64,000 bases of DNA from Sva-07 sp963717385 (GTDB lineage Bacteria > Actinomycetota > Acidimicrobiia > Acidimicrobiales > Ilumatobacteraceae). This document shows positions 27,413 through 36,211 of the stretch, one piece after another. Made by a program: the position numbers and the translations under genes. Every line of letters starts with the position of its first letter. The stretch's first letter is position 1. The notes beneath the pieces are model-generated. The model was not told the DNA's origin. It saw only the letters and a list, made by a program, of their open reading frames with translations, and did no database searches. The stretch covers positions 62,001 to 126,000 of the forward strand of contig CAVQWE010000027.1 in NCBI GenBank assembly GCA_963717385.1, in the 5' to 3' direction.

Positions 27413-27466
27413 CACGAATTGCCCGGAATCGTGACGGTGAGCCGTCACGATCGGGGGCAATGTGGG
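27413..27466. repeat. hairpin repeat copy 2 (diverged)
   Basis: Same sequence order as 26381-26431 (ATTGCCC..GGA..CGTGACGG, TGAG, CCGTCACGATC..GGGCAAT) with several changes, still a strong hairpin. It lies between the LLM start and the ilvE end. Confidence 0.55.
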
Positions 27467-27494
27467 TGAAGAAGGTGGTCGACCGGGGGCGACG

Positions 27495-28412
27495 TCAGGA
27501 GGCGTGTTCGCACCAGTGGGCGTACCGCGGGTCCTTGCCGCGGATGGCCTCGTGGTACACGTGAGCGATCGCAGACGTCATCGGTCCGGGGCACGGAATC
27601 TCACGGTCGTCGACCGAGTTGATCGAGCTGACCTCGGCGGCGGTGCCACACACGAACGCTTCCTCAGCGATGTAGAGGTCGCTGCGAGCCAGGTTGTCGA
27701 CGACCACTTCGAATCCGAGATCGGCAGCGATGGTCGACACCGAGTTCTGCGTGATGCCTTCGAGCGCACCGGCCGACAATGGCGGGGTGAGCAGCTTGCC
27801 GTGGCGGGCCACGAAGATGTTCTCGCCCGTGCACTCGGCGACGAGGCCGTTGGGGGCGAGCATGATCGCCTCGTCGTATCCGGCCTTGAGTGCCTCGACC
27901 TTCGCCAGCGACGAGTTGACGTAGTTCCCGGTGGTCTTCGACGCCGGCGGCATCGTGTTGTGGTCGTGGCGCGTCCACGACGAGATCTTCATGCGCACGC
28001 CCTTCTCGACGGCGTCGTCGCCGAGATACGCACCCCACGGCCAGCAGGCAATCGACACGTCGACCGTGCACGGCAGGGTGTTGAGGCCCATCTCGCCGTA
28101 TCCGAAGTACGCGATCGGGCGGATGTAACACGAGTCGAGGCCGGTGGACGCAACCGTCTCCTTGGTGGCGGCGACCAATTCGTCGACGGTGTACGGGATC
28201 TCCATGCCCATGATCTGCGCCGAGCTGAAGAGGCGCTCGATGTGCTCGGTGAGGCGGAACACGGCCGGGCCGTCGGCGGTCTCGTAGGCGCGGATGCCCT
28301 CGAACACACCGGTGCCGTAGTGGAGGGTGTGGGTGAGCACGTGCACCTGGGCCTTCTCCCAGTCGACGAGCTCGCCGTTCATCCAGATCTTCGGGGTCGG
28401 TGTGATGGGCAT
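27495..28412 (-). CDS. ilvE: branched-chain amino acid aminotransferase
   Basis: 305 aa class IV PLP aminotransferase that performs the last step of Leu, Ile and Val synthesis. Start ATG at 28412 gives MPITPTPKIWMNGELVDW. Family marks: HTLHYGTGVFEGIRAY, IRPIAYFGYGEMGLN, PPASKTTGNYVNSSLAK with the PLP-binding Lys, GYDEAIMLAPNGLVAECTGENIF, and LARSDLYIAEEAFVCGTAAEV. The leuB stop is 4 bp upstream of this start, so leuB-ilvE form one operon. Regulation is through the leuB promoter. Confidence 0.92.
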   Translation of the reverse strand: MPITPTPKIWMNGELVDWEKAQVHVLTHTLHYGTGVFEGIRAYETADGPAVFRLTEHIERLFSSAQIMGMEIPYTVDELVAATKETVASTGLDSCYIRPIAYFGYGEMGLNTLPCTVDVSIACWPWGAYLGDDAVEKGVRMKISSWTRHDHNTMPPASKTTGNYVNSSLAKVEALKAGYDEAIMLAPNGLVAECTGENIFVARHGKLLTPPLSAGALEGITQNSVSTIAADLGFEVVVDNLARSDLYIAEEAFVCGTAAEVSSINSVDDREIPCPGPMTSAIAHVYHEAIRGKDPRYAHWCEHAS

Positions 28413-28416
28413 GTCG

Positions 28417-29409
28417 TCAGTTTCCCACGCGAGCAGCGATCGCGTCACCGACCTCGGTGGTGCTGCCGGTGACAGGATCGACACACGCCGCCCGGATCCG
28501 GTCGGCGGCTGCCCCTTCGCCGAGGAAGTCGAGCATGAGCGCAGCGCTCAGAATCGCCGCAGTTGGATTTGCCTTGTTCTGGCCCGCGATGTCGGGTGCG
28601 GAGCCGTGGACCGGCTCGAACATCGAGGGGCCAGTACGGGACGGGTTGAGGTTGGCCGACGACGCCAGCCCGATGCCGCCGGACACCGCACCACCGAGGT
28701 CGGTGAGAATGTCGCCGAACAGGTTGTCGGTGACGATCACGTCGTAGCGATGCGGGTCCTGCACGAAGAAGATGCACGCGGCGTCGACGTGGTTGTACGC
28801 CGTGGTGATGTCGGGATACTCGGCGGCGACCTCGTTGAACGTGCGCTCCCACAGGCTGCCGGCAAAGGCGAGCACATTCGTCTTGTGGACGAGCGTGAGA
28901 TGCTTGCGCGGCCTGCTGGCGGCCAGTTCGAACGCGTACCGCACGCACCGTTCGACACCGAAACGAGTGTTGAACGATCCCTGCGTGGCCACTTCCTGCG
29001 GCGTCCCCACGCGAAGGGCACCGCCCTCACCGACGTATGGGCCTTCGGTGTTCTCGCGGATCACCACGAAGTCGTGAGGGGTGTCGCCTCCCGGTGCCGT
29101 GCCGAGGAAGGGCCGCTGATTGATGTACAGGTCGAGGTCGAAACGCATCTTGAGCAGCAGTCCGCGCTCGATGACGCCAGGGGGCACATCGGGTGTGCCG
29201 ACAGCGCCGAGCAGGATGCAATCGAAGGCGCGGAGTTCGTCGAGGGTGGCATCGGAGAGGATCTCGCCGTCTCGCAAGAAGCGCTGACCGCCGAGGTCGA
29301 AGTCGGTGGTGGCGATGTCGACTCCGGCGGCGCGAACGACCTTGATGGCCTCGGCCGTGACGTCGGGACCGATCCCGTCGCCACCGATCACTGCGATGTT
29401 GTGCGTCAT
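28417..29409 (-). CDS. leuB: 3-isopropylmalate dehydrogenase
   Basis: 330 aa beta-decarboxylating dehydrogenase; oxidises 3-isopropylmalate in leucine synthesis, and in organisms with CimA also 3-methylmalate to 2-ketobutyrate. Marks: AVIGGDGIGPDVTAEAIKV, RENTEGPYVGEGG, the active-site HKTNVLAFAGSLWERTF with Lys, the metal-binding VDAACIFFVQDPHRYDVIVTDNLFGDILTDLGGAVSGGIGLASSANLNP, and GSAPDIAGQNKANPTA. Such short actinobacterial LeuB (330-350 aa) are usual. TAGGCT lies 10 nt before the ATG at 29409, so the gene may be leaderless. Divergent from greA. Confidence 0.9.
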   Translation of the reverse strand: MTHNIAVIGGDGIGPDVTAEAIKVVRAAGVDIATTDFDLGGQRFLRDGEILSDATLDELRAFDCILLGAVGTPDVPPGVIERGLLLKMRFDLDLYINQRPFLGTAPGGDTPHDFVVIRENTEGPYVGEGGALRVGTPQEVATQGSFNTRFGVERCVRYAFELAASRPRKHLTLVHKTNVLAFAGSLWERTFNEVAAEYPDITTAYNHVDAACIFFVQDPHRYDVIVTDNLFGDILTDLGGAVSGGIGLASSANLNPSRTGPSMFEPVHGSAPDIAGQNKANPTAAILSAALMLDFLGEGAAADRIRAACVDPVTGSTTEVGDAIAARVGN

Positions 29410-29419
29410 ATTGCCGGCG

Positions 29420-29464
29420 AGCCTAGGTCTGCGCCGGGTCGAGAACCCAGTGCGCCGGTATCCT
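29420..29464. promoter_or_regulatory. divergent -10 elements of leuB and greA
   Basis: Minus strand TAGGCT (29425-29420), 10 nt before the leuB ATG. Plus strand TATCCT (29459-29464), 9 nt before the greA ATG. Both genes thus look leaderless. Confidence 0.45.
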
Positions 29465-29473
29465 CCGGTGACC

Positions 29474-29923
29474 ATGGCAGCAGTGCAGTTGTCGGCATCG
29501 GCGTTCGACCGTCTCAAAGCCGAGTTCGAGGATCTGACCACGCGAGGTCGCATCGACGTCGCCAACAAGATCGAACGCGCCCGGGAAGAGGGCGACCTCA
29601 AGGAGAACGCCGGCTACCACGCCGCCAAGGACGAGCAGGGACACATGGAGGGCCGCATCCGCCAGCTCGAACATCTCCTCGAGAACGCCGAGATCGTCGA
29701 CGGCTCGATGCTGTACACCATCGTCTACGAGGGCGACAGCGAGGACGACGCCGAGCGCTACCTCATCGGCAACATGGAAGAGCAGATCGACGGCGCTGAC
29801 GTGATCAGCGCCTCGTCGCCGCTCGGTTCCGCTCTCGACGGCGCCGAAGTCGGCGCGACCATCACCTACGAGGCACCCAACGGTGCACTCACCGTGACGG
29901 TGCTCCGTGTCGAACAACTCTGA
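29474..29923 (+). CDS. greA: transcription elongation factor GreA
   Basis: 149 aa. N-terminal coiled coil with the tip motif REEGDLKENAGYHAAKDEQG, whose acidic residues enter the RNA polymerase secondary channel and stimulate cleavage of backtracked RNA; C-terminal FKBP-like domain ending SSPLGSALDGAEVGATITYEAPNG. Length slightly under the usual 157. It overlaps the next gene by 17 bp, so three genes (greA, hydrolase, UbiB kinase) seem to be one transcript. Confidence 0.9.
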   Translation: MAAVQLSASAFDRLKAEFEDLTTRGRIDVANKIERAREEGDLKENAGYHAAKDEQGHMEGRIRQLEHLLENAEIVDGSMLYTIVYEGDSEDDAERYLIGNMEEQIDGADVISASSPLGSALDGAEVGATITYEAPNGALTVTVLRVEQL

Positions 29924-30800
29924 GATCGCCGCACCCGCCGACATCGGCCACCACGAACTCGACGTCGTCTCCCCGGTCCTGCCACCGGCCAGATTCGTCG
30001 AACTCGCCGACCGCGGCACCGTGATGGTGCGCGACTTCGGCGCCGCACCCGACGCGCCGGCCATCGTGTTGCTCCATGGATGGACGGCGACCGCCGACCT
30101 CAACTGGTTTCGTTGTTACGGGGCGCTCGGCGAGCGATTCCGGGTGATCGCATTCGACCATCGGGGCCACGGCACGGGGTTGAGGTCGAAGAAGCCGTTC
30201 CGACTCGAGGACTGCGCCGACGATGCCGTCGACATCGCCGCAGCGTTGGGTGTCGACCGTTTCATCCCGGTCGGCTACTCGATGGGCGGCCCGATCGCGC
30301 AGTTGGTGTGGCGCCGACACCCTGACCACGTCGCCGGACTCGTGCTCTGCGCAACGGCGCCGTACTTCGCCGGTCGTCGCGACAAGCGGCTCGGAGCGGT
30401 CGGCTTCACCGGCCTGGCCGCCATGGCCCGTGTGGCCCCCGAGCAGGCCAAGACCTGGCTGGTCGAGCAGCTGTATCTGCAACGGCGAACCGAGAAGTGG
30501 GGCCCGTGGGCGATGCGCGAGACCGCCGACCACGACTGGCGAGCGGTGCTCGAAGCGGGCAAAGCGATCGGCAAGTTCTCGTCGACCGACTGGCTCGGCG
30601 AGGTCGACGTGCCCTCGTCGTCGGTGCTCACGATGCGCGATCAGGTGGTGCCGCTGCGGCGTCAGGTGAAGTTGTTCGAACAGATCTCCGATTCTGAGGC
30701 CTTTCGCGTCGATGGGATGCACGACGCGGTCGTTGCCAACGCCGACCGTTTCGCACCCACGCTCGTCCGCGCCATCGAGTCGGTGGTGCGCCGCTCATGA
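29907..30800 (+). CDS. alpha/beta hydrolase
   Basis: 297 aa serine hydrolase of the alpha/beta fold. Oxyanion motif LLHGWTATADLNWF, nucleophile Ser in GYSMGGPIAQ, acid Asp in TMRDQVVPL, and His in DGMHDAVV. No lid insertion or signal peptide stands out; probably a cytosolic esterase or lipase of unknown substrate. GTG start inside the end of greA, stop overlapping the next ATG by 4 bp. Confidence 0.8.
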   Translation: MSNNSEIAAPADIGHHELDVVSPVLPPARFVELADRGTVMVRDFGAAPDAPAIVLLHGWTATADLNWFRCYGALGERFRVIAFDHRGHGTGLRSKKPFRLEDCADDAVDIAAALGVDRFIPVGYSMGGPIAQLVWRRHPDHVAGLVLCATAPYFAGRRDKRLGAVGFTGLAAMARVAPEQAKTWLVEQLYLQRRTEKWGPWAMRETADHDWRAVLEAGKAIGKFSSTDWLGEVDVPSSSVLTMRDQVVPLRRQVKLFEQISDSEAFRVDGMHDAVVANADRFAPTLVRAIESVVRRS

Positions 30801-32269
30801 GGCCCCGCCACGTCGTCATCGCGGCTACCACGCTCGTCGCAACCGGGTTCGCCGTCGCAGTGTTGCGACCGGGTACTCGAGCAACGAGCGGACGTCACTT
30901 GCACAGCACGCGTCTGCGCCGCAACGGACAACTCGCACGCATGGGTGCGCGGGTGGGCACCACCTACGCCACCACCGCAGCGCGCAAGACGTTTGCGTCG
31001 GCCGAACGACGAGACGAACTCGACCGCCATCGTGAGCTGCGTTCCGCTCAGCAGGTGGCCGATGAACTCGGACACATGAAGGGCGCATTGATGAAGCTCG
31101 GCCAGATGGCCAGCTACCTCGACGACGGATTGCCCGAACCGCTGCGACTGGCGTTGTCGCAGCTCCAGTCCAATGCACCTCCGATGTCGGTCGACCTTGC
31201 GCTCGAAACGGTCGAACGCGAACTCGGTCGTCCGATCGACGAGGTCTTCGCCGAGTTCGACCCGACCCCGATTGCGGCCGCGTCGATCGGCCAAGTGCAT
31301 CGGGCGCTGCTGCGCGATCCGGCCACCGGCACCGAGCGTGCCGTGGCAGTGAAGGTGCAGTACCCGGGCGTCGGCGACGCCATCGTGGCCGATCTCAAGA
31401 ACGCCGATCTGCTCGGCGCTCTGTTGCGTCAGGGCTTCGGCGGACTCGATCCGGCCGAGATGGTCGACGAGATCAAGCTGCGCATCGCCGAAGAGGTCGA
31501 CTACGAACGCGAGGCCCGCAACCAGCAGGCCTTCGCCGACTACTACCGCGACCATCCCTTCATCCGGATCCCCGAGGTGGTGCCCGAGCTCTCGACGGTG
31601 CACGTGCTCACCACCGAACTGGCCGACGGGTTCGGCTGGGCCGAGCTGATGGGTCGACCGCAGGCCGAACGCGACGTTGCCGGTGAGGTGATCTTCCGCT
31701 TCGTGTTCCGAAGCCTGTACCGGATGGGGGCGTTCAACGGCGACCCACATCCGGGCAACTACCTGTTCCACGACGATGGCACCGTCACCTTCCTCGACTT
31801 CGGTCTGGTCAAGCACTTCAGCCCGGACGAGACACAACTGTTCGGTTCGATGGTGAAGGCAGCAGCTGTCGACCACGACCACGCCGAGTTCCGCCGGATC
31901 GTGGAGGGCGCCGGCATGCTTCGCCCAGATGCCCCGGTGTCGACCGAGGCCGTCGGCGACTACTTCTCGCACTTCTACGACACGGTGCGCAACGACGCCG
32001 AGATGACCTGGACGCGCGACTACGCCAACTCGATCGTGCGGCACACGTTCGATCGCACCAGCCCGATCAGCCAGTACGCCACGGTGCCCCGTGCGTTCGT
32101 GTTCATCCAACGCATCAACCTCGGCCTGTACGCCCTGCTCGGCGAACTGGGGGCGACGGGCAACTACCGCCGAATCGCCTCCGAGCTGTGGCCGTTCGTC
32201 GACGGGCCCGCCTCGACCGAGCTGGGCCGCGCCGAGGCCGCCTGGCTTGCGACTCGCGACCACGCGTGA
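30797..32269 (+). CDS. ABC1/UbiB-family atypical kinase
   Basis: 490 aa of the UbiB/AarF/ADCK family. The KxGQ motif appears in ALMKLGQMASYLDD; the Ala-rich nucleotide loop in IAAASIGQVHRALL; VAVKVQYPG carries the ATP-binding Lys; the catalytic and metal residues lie in FNGDPHPGNYLFHDDG and VTFLDFGLVKHF. A hydrophobic N-terminal segment (VVIAATTLVATGFAVAVL) may anchor it. Family members support ubiquinone or other isoprenoid lipid synthesis; in actinobacteria the target is not settled. Downstream of the hydrolase with 4-bp overlap. Confidence 0.85.
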   Translation: MRPRHVVIAATTLVATGFAVAVLRPGTRATSGRHLHSTRLRRNGQLARMGARVGTTYATTAARKTFASAERRDELDRHRELRSAQQVADELGHMKGALMKLGQMASYLDDGLPEPLRLALSQLQSNAPPMSVDLALETVERELGRPIDEVFAEFDPTPIAAASIGQVHRALLRDPATGTERAVAVKVQYPGVGDAIVADLKNADLLGALLRQGFGGLDPAEMVDEIKLRIAEEVDYEREARNQQAFADYYRDHPFIRIPEVVPELSTVHVLTTELADGFGWAELMGRPQAERDVAGEVIFRFVFRSLYRMGAFNGDPHPGNYLFHDDGTVTFLDFGLVKHFSPDETQLFGSMVKAAAVDHDHAEFRRIVEGAGMLRPDAPVSTEAVGDYFSHFYDTVRNDAEMTWTRDYANSIVRHTFDRTSPISQYATVPRAFVFIQRINLGLYALLGELGATGNYRRIASELWPFVDGPASTELGRAEAAWLATRDHA

Positions 32270-32363
32270 TCGGTCCGCGGTCGACCACTCCCGAAATTCG
32301 GAGTTGGGTGAGAGCGGCCGAGCTGCCGAGGTCCGGTCGAAGTTCGCAAGTAGCGTCGTTCTG

Positions 32364-33326
32364 ATGCGCCGGACCCTCCCCCTGCTCGTGACCGCCACCT
32401 TGTTGATCGCCGCGTGCGGCAGCGATGGCGACAACGCCAACGACGCCCTCGCCTCCACCGAGGACACCACGGCGACCGACGACACCTCGGGGGGCGCTGA
32501 CACCACCGACGGCGACGACACCGAGACAACCGACAACGCCGAACCCGTCACGCCGCCGACCAACCCCGACAAGCCTGAGGTCGAGATTCCCGACGAACTC
32601 CCGACCGAGCTGCAGGTCACCGTCCTCCAAGAGGGCACCGGACCCGAAGCGGTGTCGGGCGACACCGTGCTCGTCGACTACGTCGGCGTCCGAAGCCGTG
32701 ACGGTGTCGAGTTCGACAACAGCTACGACCGTTTCGAGCCCTTCTCCGTCGCACTCGGCCAAGGCAGCGTGATCGCCGGCTGGGACCAGGGTCTGCTCGG
32801 AGTGCAAACCGGCACCAGGGTGCGCCTCGACATCCCCAGCGATCTCGCGTACGGCGCAGAAGCCCGTGGCGACATCATCGGCGCCGACGAAGCGCTCACG
32901 TTCCTGATCGACGTTCGCGCCGTCATCCAACAGCCCGACCCTGCTGACGCTCCGACCGAGCCGGGAGTTCCGGCCTCCGAGGGGGCCACCGAGACCACGT
33001 TCGTAGATCTCGTCGAAGGCGAAGGTGCAGAGCTCGAAGCCGGCCAGACGGGTGTCATCAACTACGTGCTGTTCAGGGGCGACAATCAAGTTGCCCTCGA
33101 GAGCAGCTGGGACGCGGCACCGGTCCCCGTGCCGACCACCGAGAACGGGTTCCCGGGGTTCGTGAAGGGCCTGCCCGGCATGAAGGTCGGTGGGCGACGT
33201 GCCATCGTGGTCCCACCAGAAGACGCCTTCGGCCCCGACGGCAACCCCCAGCTCGGTCTCCCGGCCGGAACCGACATGGTGATCGTCGTCGACCTCCTCG
33301 GCGTGTACGGACAGCCCGAGGGCTGA
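32364..33326 (+). CDS. lipoprotein with two FKBP-type peptidyl-prolyl isomerase domains
   Basis: 320 aa. Lipoprotein signal (TLPLLVTATLLIAACG), then a linker of about 45 residues rich in Asp and Thr, then two FKBP repeats. Repeat 1 is complete: GDTVLVDYVGVRSRDGVEFDNSYDR, GQGSVIAGWDQGLLGVQTGTRVRLDIPSDLAYG. Repeat 2 has GQTGVINYVLFRGDNQ and GLPGMKVGGRRAIVVPPEDAFGPDG but lacks the typical Asp of the FD..Y pocket motif, so it may be structural. It would help fold exported proteins on the outer face of the membrane. TAGCGT lies 7 nt before the ATG: leaderless. Confidence 0.85.
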   Translation: MRRTLPLLVTATLLIAACGSDGDNANDALASTEDTTATDDTSGGADTTDGDDTETTDNAEPVTPPTNPDKPEVEIPDELPTELQVTVLQEGTGPEAVSGDTVLVDYVGVRSRDGVEFDNSYDRFEPFSVALGQGSVIAGWDQGLLGVQTGTRVRLDIPSDLAYGAEARGDIIGADEALTFLIDVRAVIQQPDPADAPTEPGVPASEGATETTFVDLVEGEGAELEAGQTGVINYVLFRGDNQVALESSWDAAPVPVPTTENGFPGFVKGLPGMKVGGRRAIVVPPEDAFGPDGNPQLGLPAGTDMVIVVDLLGVYGQPEG

Positions 33327-33356
33327 CCCCCGTTTCTCGATCTCCAGGTGCCCGGC

Positions 33357-34430
33357 TCAATCGGGAATCCAGCCGCCCGGTTGGCGATACTGCTCGCCGC
33401 TCTTGCAGCCTCCTGATTGACGCAGCAGCGGATACGCATTGACCGCGCCGCCACCGTTCGGGTGCATCTCGAAATGCAGATGCGGAAACGCCGAATTGCC
33501 GGTGTTGCCCATGAAGCCGATGATCTGCCCCGCCTGCACCCGAGTACCGACCGACAGGTCGGGGGCGAAGTCGTCGAGGTGGGCATAGAAGAAGTAGGTC
33601 CCGCTTCCGTCTGCTGCGGTCAGCCACCAAGCGTTGCCCGATCGCTGGCCCGGTTGGTCCCAAGCGCGCCGGGTCAAGGTGCCGTCGACGACGGCGTAGA
33701 CGTAGCTGCCGCGTTCGGCAAAGAGGTCGGTGCCTTCATGACGGCGCTGCCCCCCTCGTGGGTCGCCCCAGTCGTCGCTGAACCAACAGGGCCCGCGCAT
33801 CGGCAATGCTTCGATTCCCGACGACGATGACGATCCCGACGACGACGATGATCCCGACGATGATCTGCTCGATGCCAGCGACGTTCCCGGCGGAAGGCAC
33901 ACGGTGTCACCCGGATGGATCACACGATCCTCCGAGGTGGCGTTGGTGGACAACAGCGACGACAGCGAGATCCCTGCGCGGTCGGCGATGTCCCACCACG
34001 TGTCACCCGAGTCGACGGCATACGTCGGAGCGTTCGACGGCGAACATGTCGACGACGGTGTCGCGTCCACAGGCAGGCAGACGACATCGCCGGGCTGCAG
34101 GACATGGTCGGCCGTCACACCATTCGTGTCGACCAGCGAGCGAACGCTGACCTCGGCGCCCTCGGCGATTCCGAACCAGCTGTCGCCGGCCCCAACGAGG
34201 TGGCTGGCAAGTCCCGACGATGCGCACATCGACGCACTCAGCCGGCCAGGTGCAGCAGACGCAGACGTCGGCACGAGCACAGCGGTCATCACGACCGCCG
34301 CGACGATCGCTCCGACGACGGCGGTCACACGGTGCTGACCAGGGGGTCGGTATCGGCCGCCTCGGGTGGGACCGGCCGGGCGGCTGGCGTCACGCACCCG
34401 CTCTCGGACGGTGGTCGCACTGGTTGGCAT
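33357..34430 (-). CDS. LysM-domain M23 peptidase, secreted
   Basis: 357 aa. Long basic N-terminus and hydrophobic VTAVVGAIVAAVVMTAVLVP form a signal or anchor. Two LysM domains follow (GDSWFGIAEGAEVSVRSLVDTN...LQPGDVVCLP and GDTWWDIADRAGISLSSLLSTN...IHPGDTVCLP), each with a Cys at the end of the motif, then a Ser-rich linker, then an M23 zinc endopeptidase domain: HEGTDLFAERGSYVYAV, HxH motif in PHLHFEMHP. It would bind and cut or organise peptidoglycan. The start has GAGGAG 6 nt upstream, so this gene has a normal ribosome site; a TAGGTT box lies 28 bp upstream. Confidence 0.88.
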   Translation of the reverse strand: MPTSATTVRERVRDASRPAGPTRGGRYRPPGQHRVTAVVGAIVAAVVMTAVLVPTSASAAPGRLSASMCASSGLASHLVGAGDSWFGIAEGAEVSVRSLVDTNGVTADHVLQPGDVVCLPVDATPSSTCSPSNAPTYAVDSGDTWWDIADRAGISLSSLLSTNATSEDRVIHPGDTVCLPPGTSLASSRSSSGSSSSSGSSSSSGIEALPMRGPCWFSDDWGDPRGGQRRHEGTDLFAERGSYVYAVVDGTLTRRAWDQPGQRSGNAWWLTAADGSGTYFFYAHLDDFAPDLSVGTRVQAGQIIGFMGNTGNSAFPHLHFEMHPNGGGAVNAYPLLRQSGGCKSGEQYRQPGGWIPD

Positions 34431-34463
34431 GGGAGCTCCTCACTCCGCCCGCCCGGCAACCTA

Positions 34464-34503
34464 GCCCGGGGTGATCGACGGCATGCATCGCCCCACCCCG
34501 GGC
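34464..34503. terminator. hairpin behind nadC
   Basis: Perfect 10-bp arms GCCCGGGGTG (34464-34473) and CACCCCGGGC (34494-34503), loop containing GCATGC. It follows the nadC end on the minus strand and precedes the LysM gene; no U-run. Confidence 0.5.
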
Positions 34504-34563
34504 GAACAATGCGAAGTCAAGGTGCGAGGTGTGTCGGAGACCTTCGCTGCGCGGGTTCTGCGG

Positions 34564-35472
34564 TCAGGCGGTCCGCAGGTCGAGCCCGATGTCGAGGACG
34601 CGTGCAGAGTGAGTCAGCTCGCCAACGGCGATGTAGTCGACGCCCGTCTCGGCCACGGTACGTGCCGACTCGACGGTCAGACCGCCGCTTGCCTCGAGCC
34701 GCATCGACGGCCTCATCTCGTCGCGGACCACGACCGCCTGGCGCATCTCGTCGGGTGTGAAGTTGTCGATCAACACCTCGTCGGCGCCCGCGGCGATTGC
34801 TTCGCGGAGCCCGTCGAGCGTGTCGACCTCGATCTCCACCGGGATGTCGGCGGCAAGCTCGCGCACTCGACGGAAGGCCTCGGCCACACCACCGGCCGCG
34901 GCGATGTGGTTGTCCTTCACCAACGCCATGTCGGAGAGCCCCATGCGATGGTTGGTGCCGCCACCGCAACGCACCGCGTATTTCTCCAATGCTCGGAGTC
35001 CCGGCGTGGTCTTTCGTGTGTCGCGTACCACCGCAGCGGTGCCGTCGAGCGCGTCGGCCCAGCGCCGGGTCGAGGTGGCCACACCCGACAGATGGCACAG
35101 CAGGTTGAGCGCGGTGCGTTCGGCGGTGAGCAACAGCCGCGTCGGGGCGGTGACCTCGGCGATCGTCGTCCCGGCGGTGACCCGCGTACCGTCGGGAACG
35201 TTCGTGTGGAAGTCGCTGGCGGTGTCGCCGCAGACGGTCTCGATCACCGCGGCGACCACGGCAAGGCCCGCGATCACTCCGTCCTGGCGCGCCCCGAACG
35301 TCGCAGTGCTTCGATGATCAGCGGCGATCGTGGCCGTCGAGGTCACGTCGATGCCACCCATGAGGTCTTCGGTCACGGCGTTGCGCACGATGCCGGCGAC
35401 GGCGTCGGGGTCGAGGCCGCCATCGATCAACGAGCGTCGGGTGGCCTCCGACAGCGGGTGGAAGACGAACAT
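34564..35472 (-). CDS. nadC: nicotinate-nucleotide pyrophosphorylase (quinolinate phosphoribosyltransferase)
   Basis: 302 aa. Converts quinolinate and PRPP to nicotinate mononucleotide, third step of NAD synthesis from aspartate. Marks: EDLMGGIDVTSTATI, RTALNLLCHLSGVAT, DTRKTTPGLRALEKYAVRCGGGTNHRMGLSD, VKDNHI, EIEVDTLDGLREA, LIDNFTPDEMRQAV, EASGGLTVESARTVAETGVDYIAVGELTHS. The Arg/Lys/His set of the PRPP and quinolinate pocket is intact. Last gene of nadA-nadB-MOSC-nadC; 25 bp behind the MOSC gene. Confidence 0.92.
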   Translation of the reverse strand: MFVFHPLSEATRRSLIDGGLDPDAVAGIVRNAVTEDLMGGIDVTSTATIAADHRSTATFGARQDGVIAGLAVVAAVIETVCGDTASDFHTNVPDGTRVTAGTTIAEVTAPTRLLLTAERTALNLLCHLSGVATSTRRWADALDGTAAVVRDTRKTTPGLRALEKYAVRCGGGTNHRMGLSDMALVKDNHIAAAGGVAEAFRRVRELAADIPVEIEVDTLDGLREAIAAGADEVLIDNFTPDEMRQAVVVRDEMRPSMRLEASGGLTVESARTVAETGVDYIAVGELTHSARVLDIGLDLRTA

Positions 35473-35497
35473 GGCGGCGAGTGTACGGCTGGCGGTG

Positions 35498-36211
35498 TCA
35501 GGCCGTGATGGTCACCGTGTCACCGGGGCGAATCGTTCCGCCGGTGAGCACCGATGCGTACCAGCGCGCCCAGCCCGGGTGCGCGACGTGATCGATTCGG
35601 TCCCAGTGGCGATCGGTGAAGCACTGTCCAATCTTGTGGCACGGCGCTGCCGGGCCGCTGGTGCGGAGCGCGACGTCGCCGATGGTGATCGTCAATCCCC
35701 CACGCATCCGCGACCAGTCGATGCCCGAGATCGTGAGGTTCTCGCCGGTTGCGCCGGCAGCGATCGGATGCCCCTCACTCCGCAGCGCTTCGATCCGGTC
35801 GCTGCTGTAGAGGCAGACCGCTTGCCACGGCCGGCCGTGATGTCTGCGATTGTTCTGCTCGTCACCGATCACGCCGCTCGGGCCGATGTCGGCAACCGGG
35901 ATCGACGCCTTCGGCACACCACCACCCGAAGCCTGCAACGAATCGACCGTCCCGACCATCGGCTCGAAATCGTTTGCCGCTCGTCGACCCGATGCGACCT
36001 CGTGGAGGTGATGCATCAGCGCATGAACCGCCGCGAGTGGGTCGTCATCGGGCCCAGCGGGAAGGGCGGTGGCATCGGCGCCGTCAGTGTCGTCGGCACC
36101 TTCGAGGACGTAGCCGATCAGGTCGTCGGTGTGGGCCAAGGTGCGTTCGACGTCGTCGTTGCTCCAGCGCGATCCGTCGAATCCACAGTGGTCACAGGTC
36201 AGTGTGGTCAT
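35498..36211 (-). CDS. MOSC-domain protein with an N-terminal zinc-ribbon-like motif, in the nad operon
   Basis: 237 aa. N-terminus MTTLTCDHCGFDGSRWSNDDVE has a CxxC and continues with helices (AAVHALMHHLHEVASGRR) of DinB-like look. From about residue 90 a MOSC domain follows: GTVDSLQASGGGVPKASI, GVIGDEQNNRRHHGRPWQAVCLYSSD, GENLTISGIDWSRMRGG, with Cys in PAAPCHKIGQCF. MOSC proteins carry a sulfur or molybdenum-cofactor-linked reaction. The ATG at 36211 overlaps the nadB stop by 4 bp, so it is translated with the NAD genes; why is unknown. Confidence 0.75.
   Translation of the reverse strand: MTTLTCDHCGFDGSRWSNDDVERTLAHTDDLIGYVLEGADDTDGADATALPAGPDDDPLAAVHALMHHLHEVASGRRAANDFEPMVGTVDSLQASGGGVPKASIPVADIGPSGVIGDEQNNRRHHGRPWQAVCLYSSDRIEALRSEGHPIAAGATGENLTISGIDWSRMRGGLTITIGDVALRTSGPAAPCHKIGQCFTDRHWDRIDHVAHPGWARWYASVLTGGTIRPGDTVTITA

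Noticed and set aside
26381..27466. Insertion sequence around the LLM gene
   Set aside because: No transposase and no target-site duplication could be seen; only the hairpin repeats remain.
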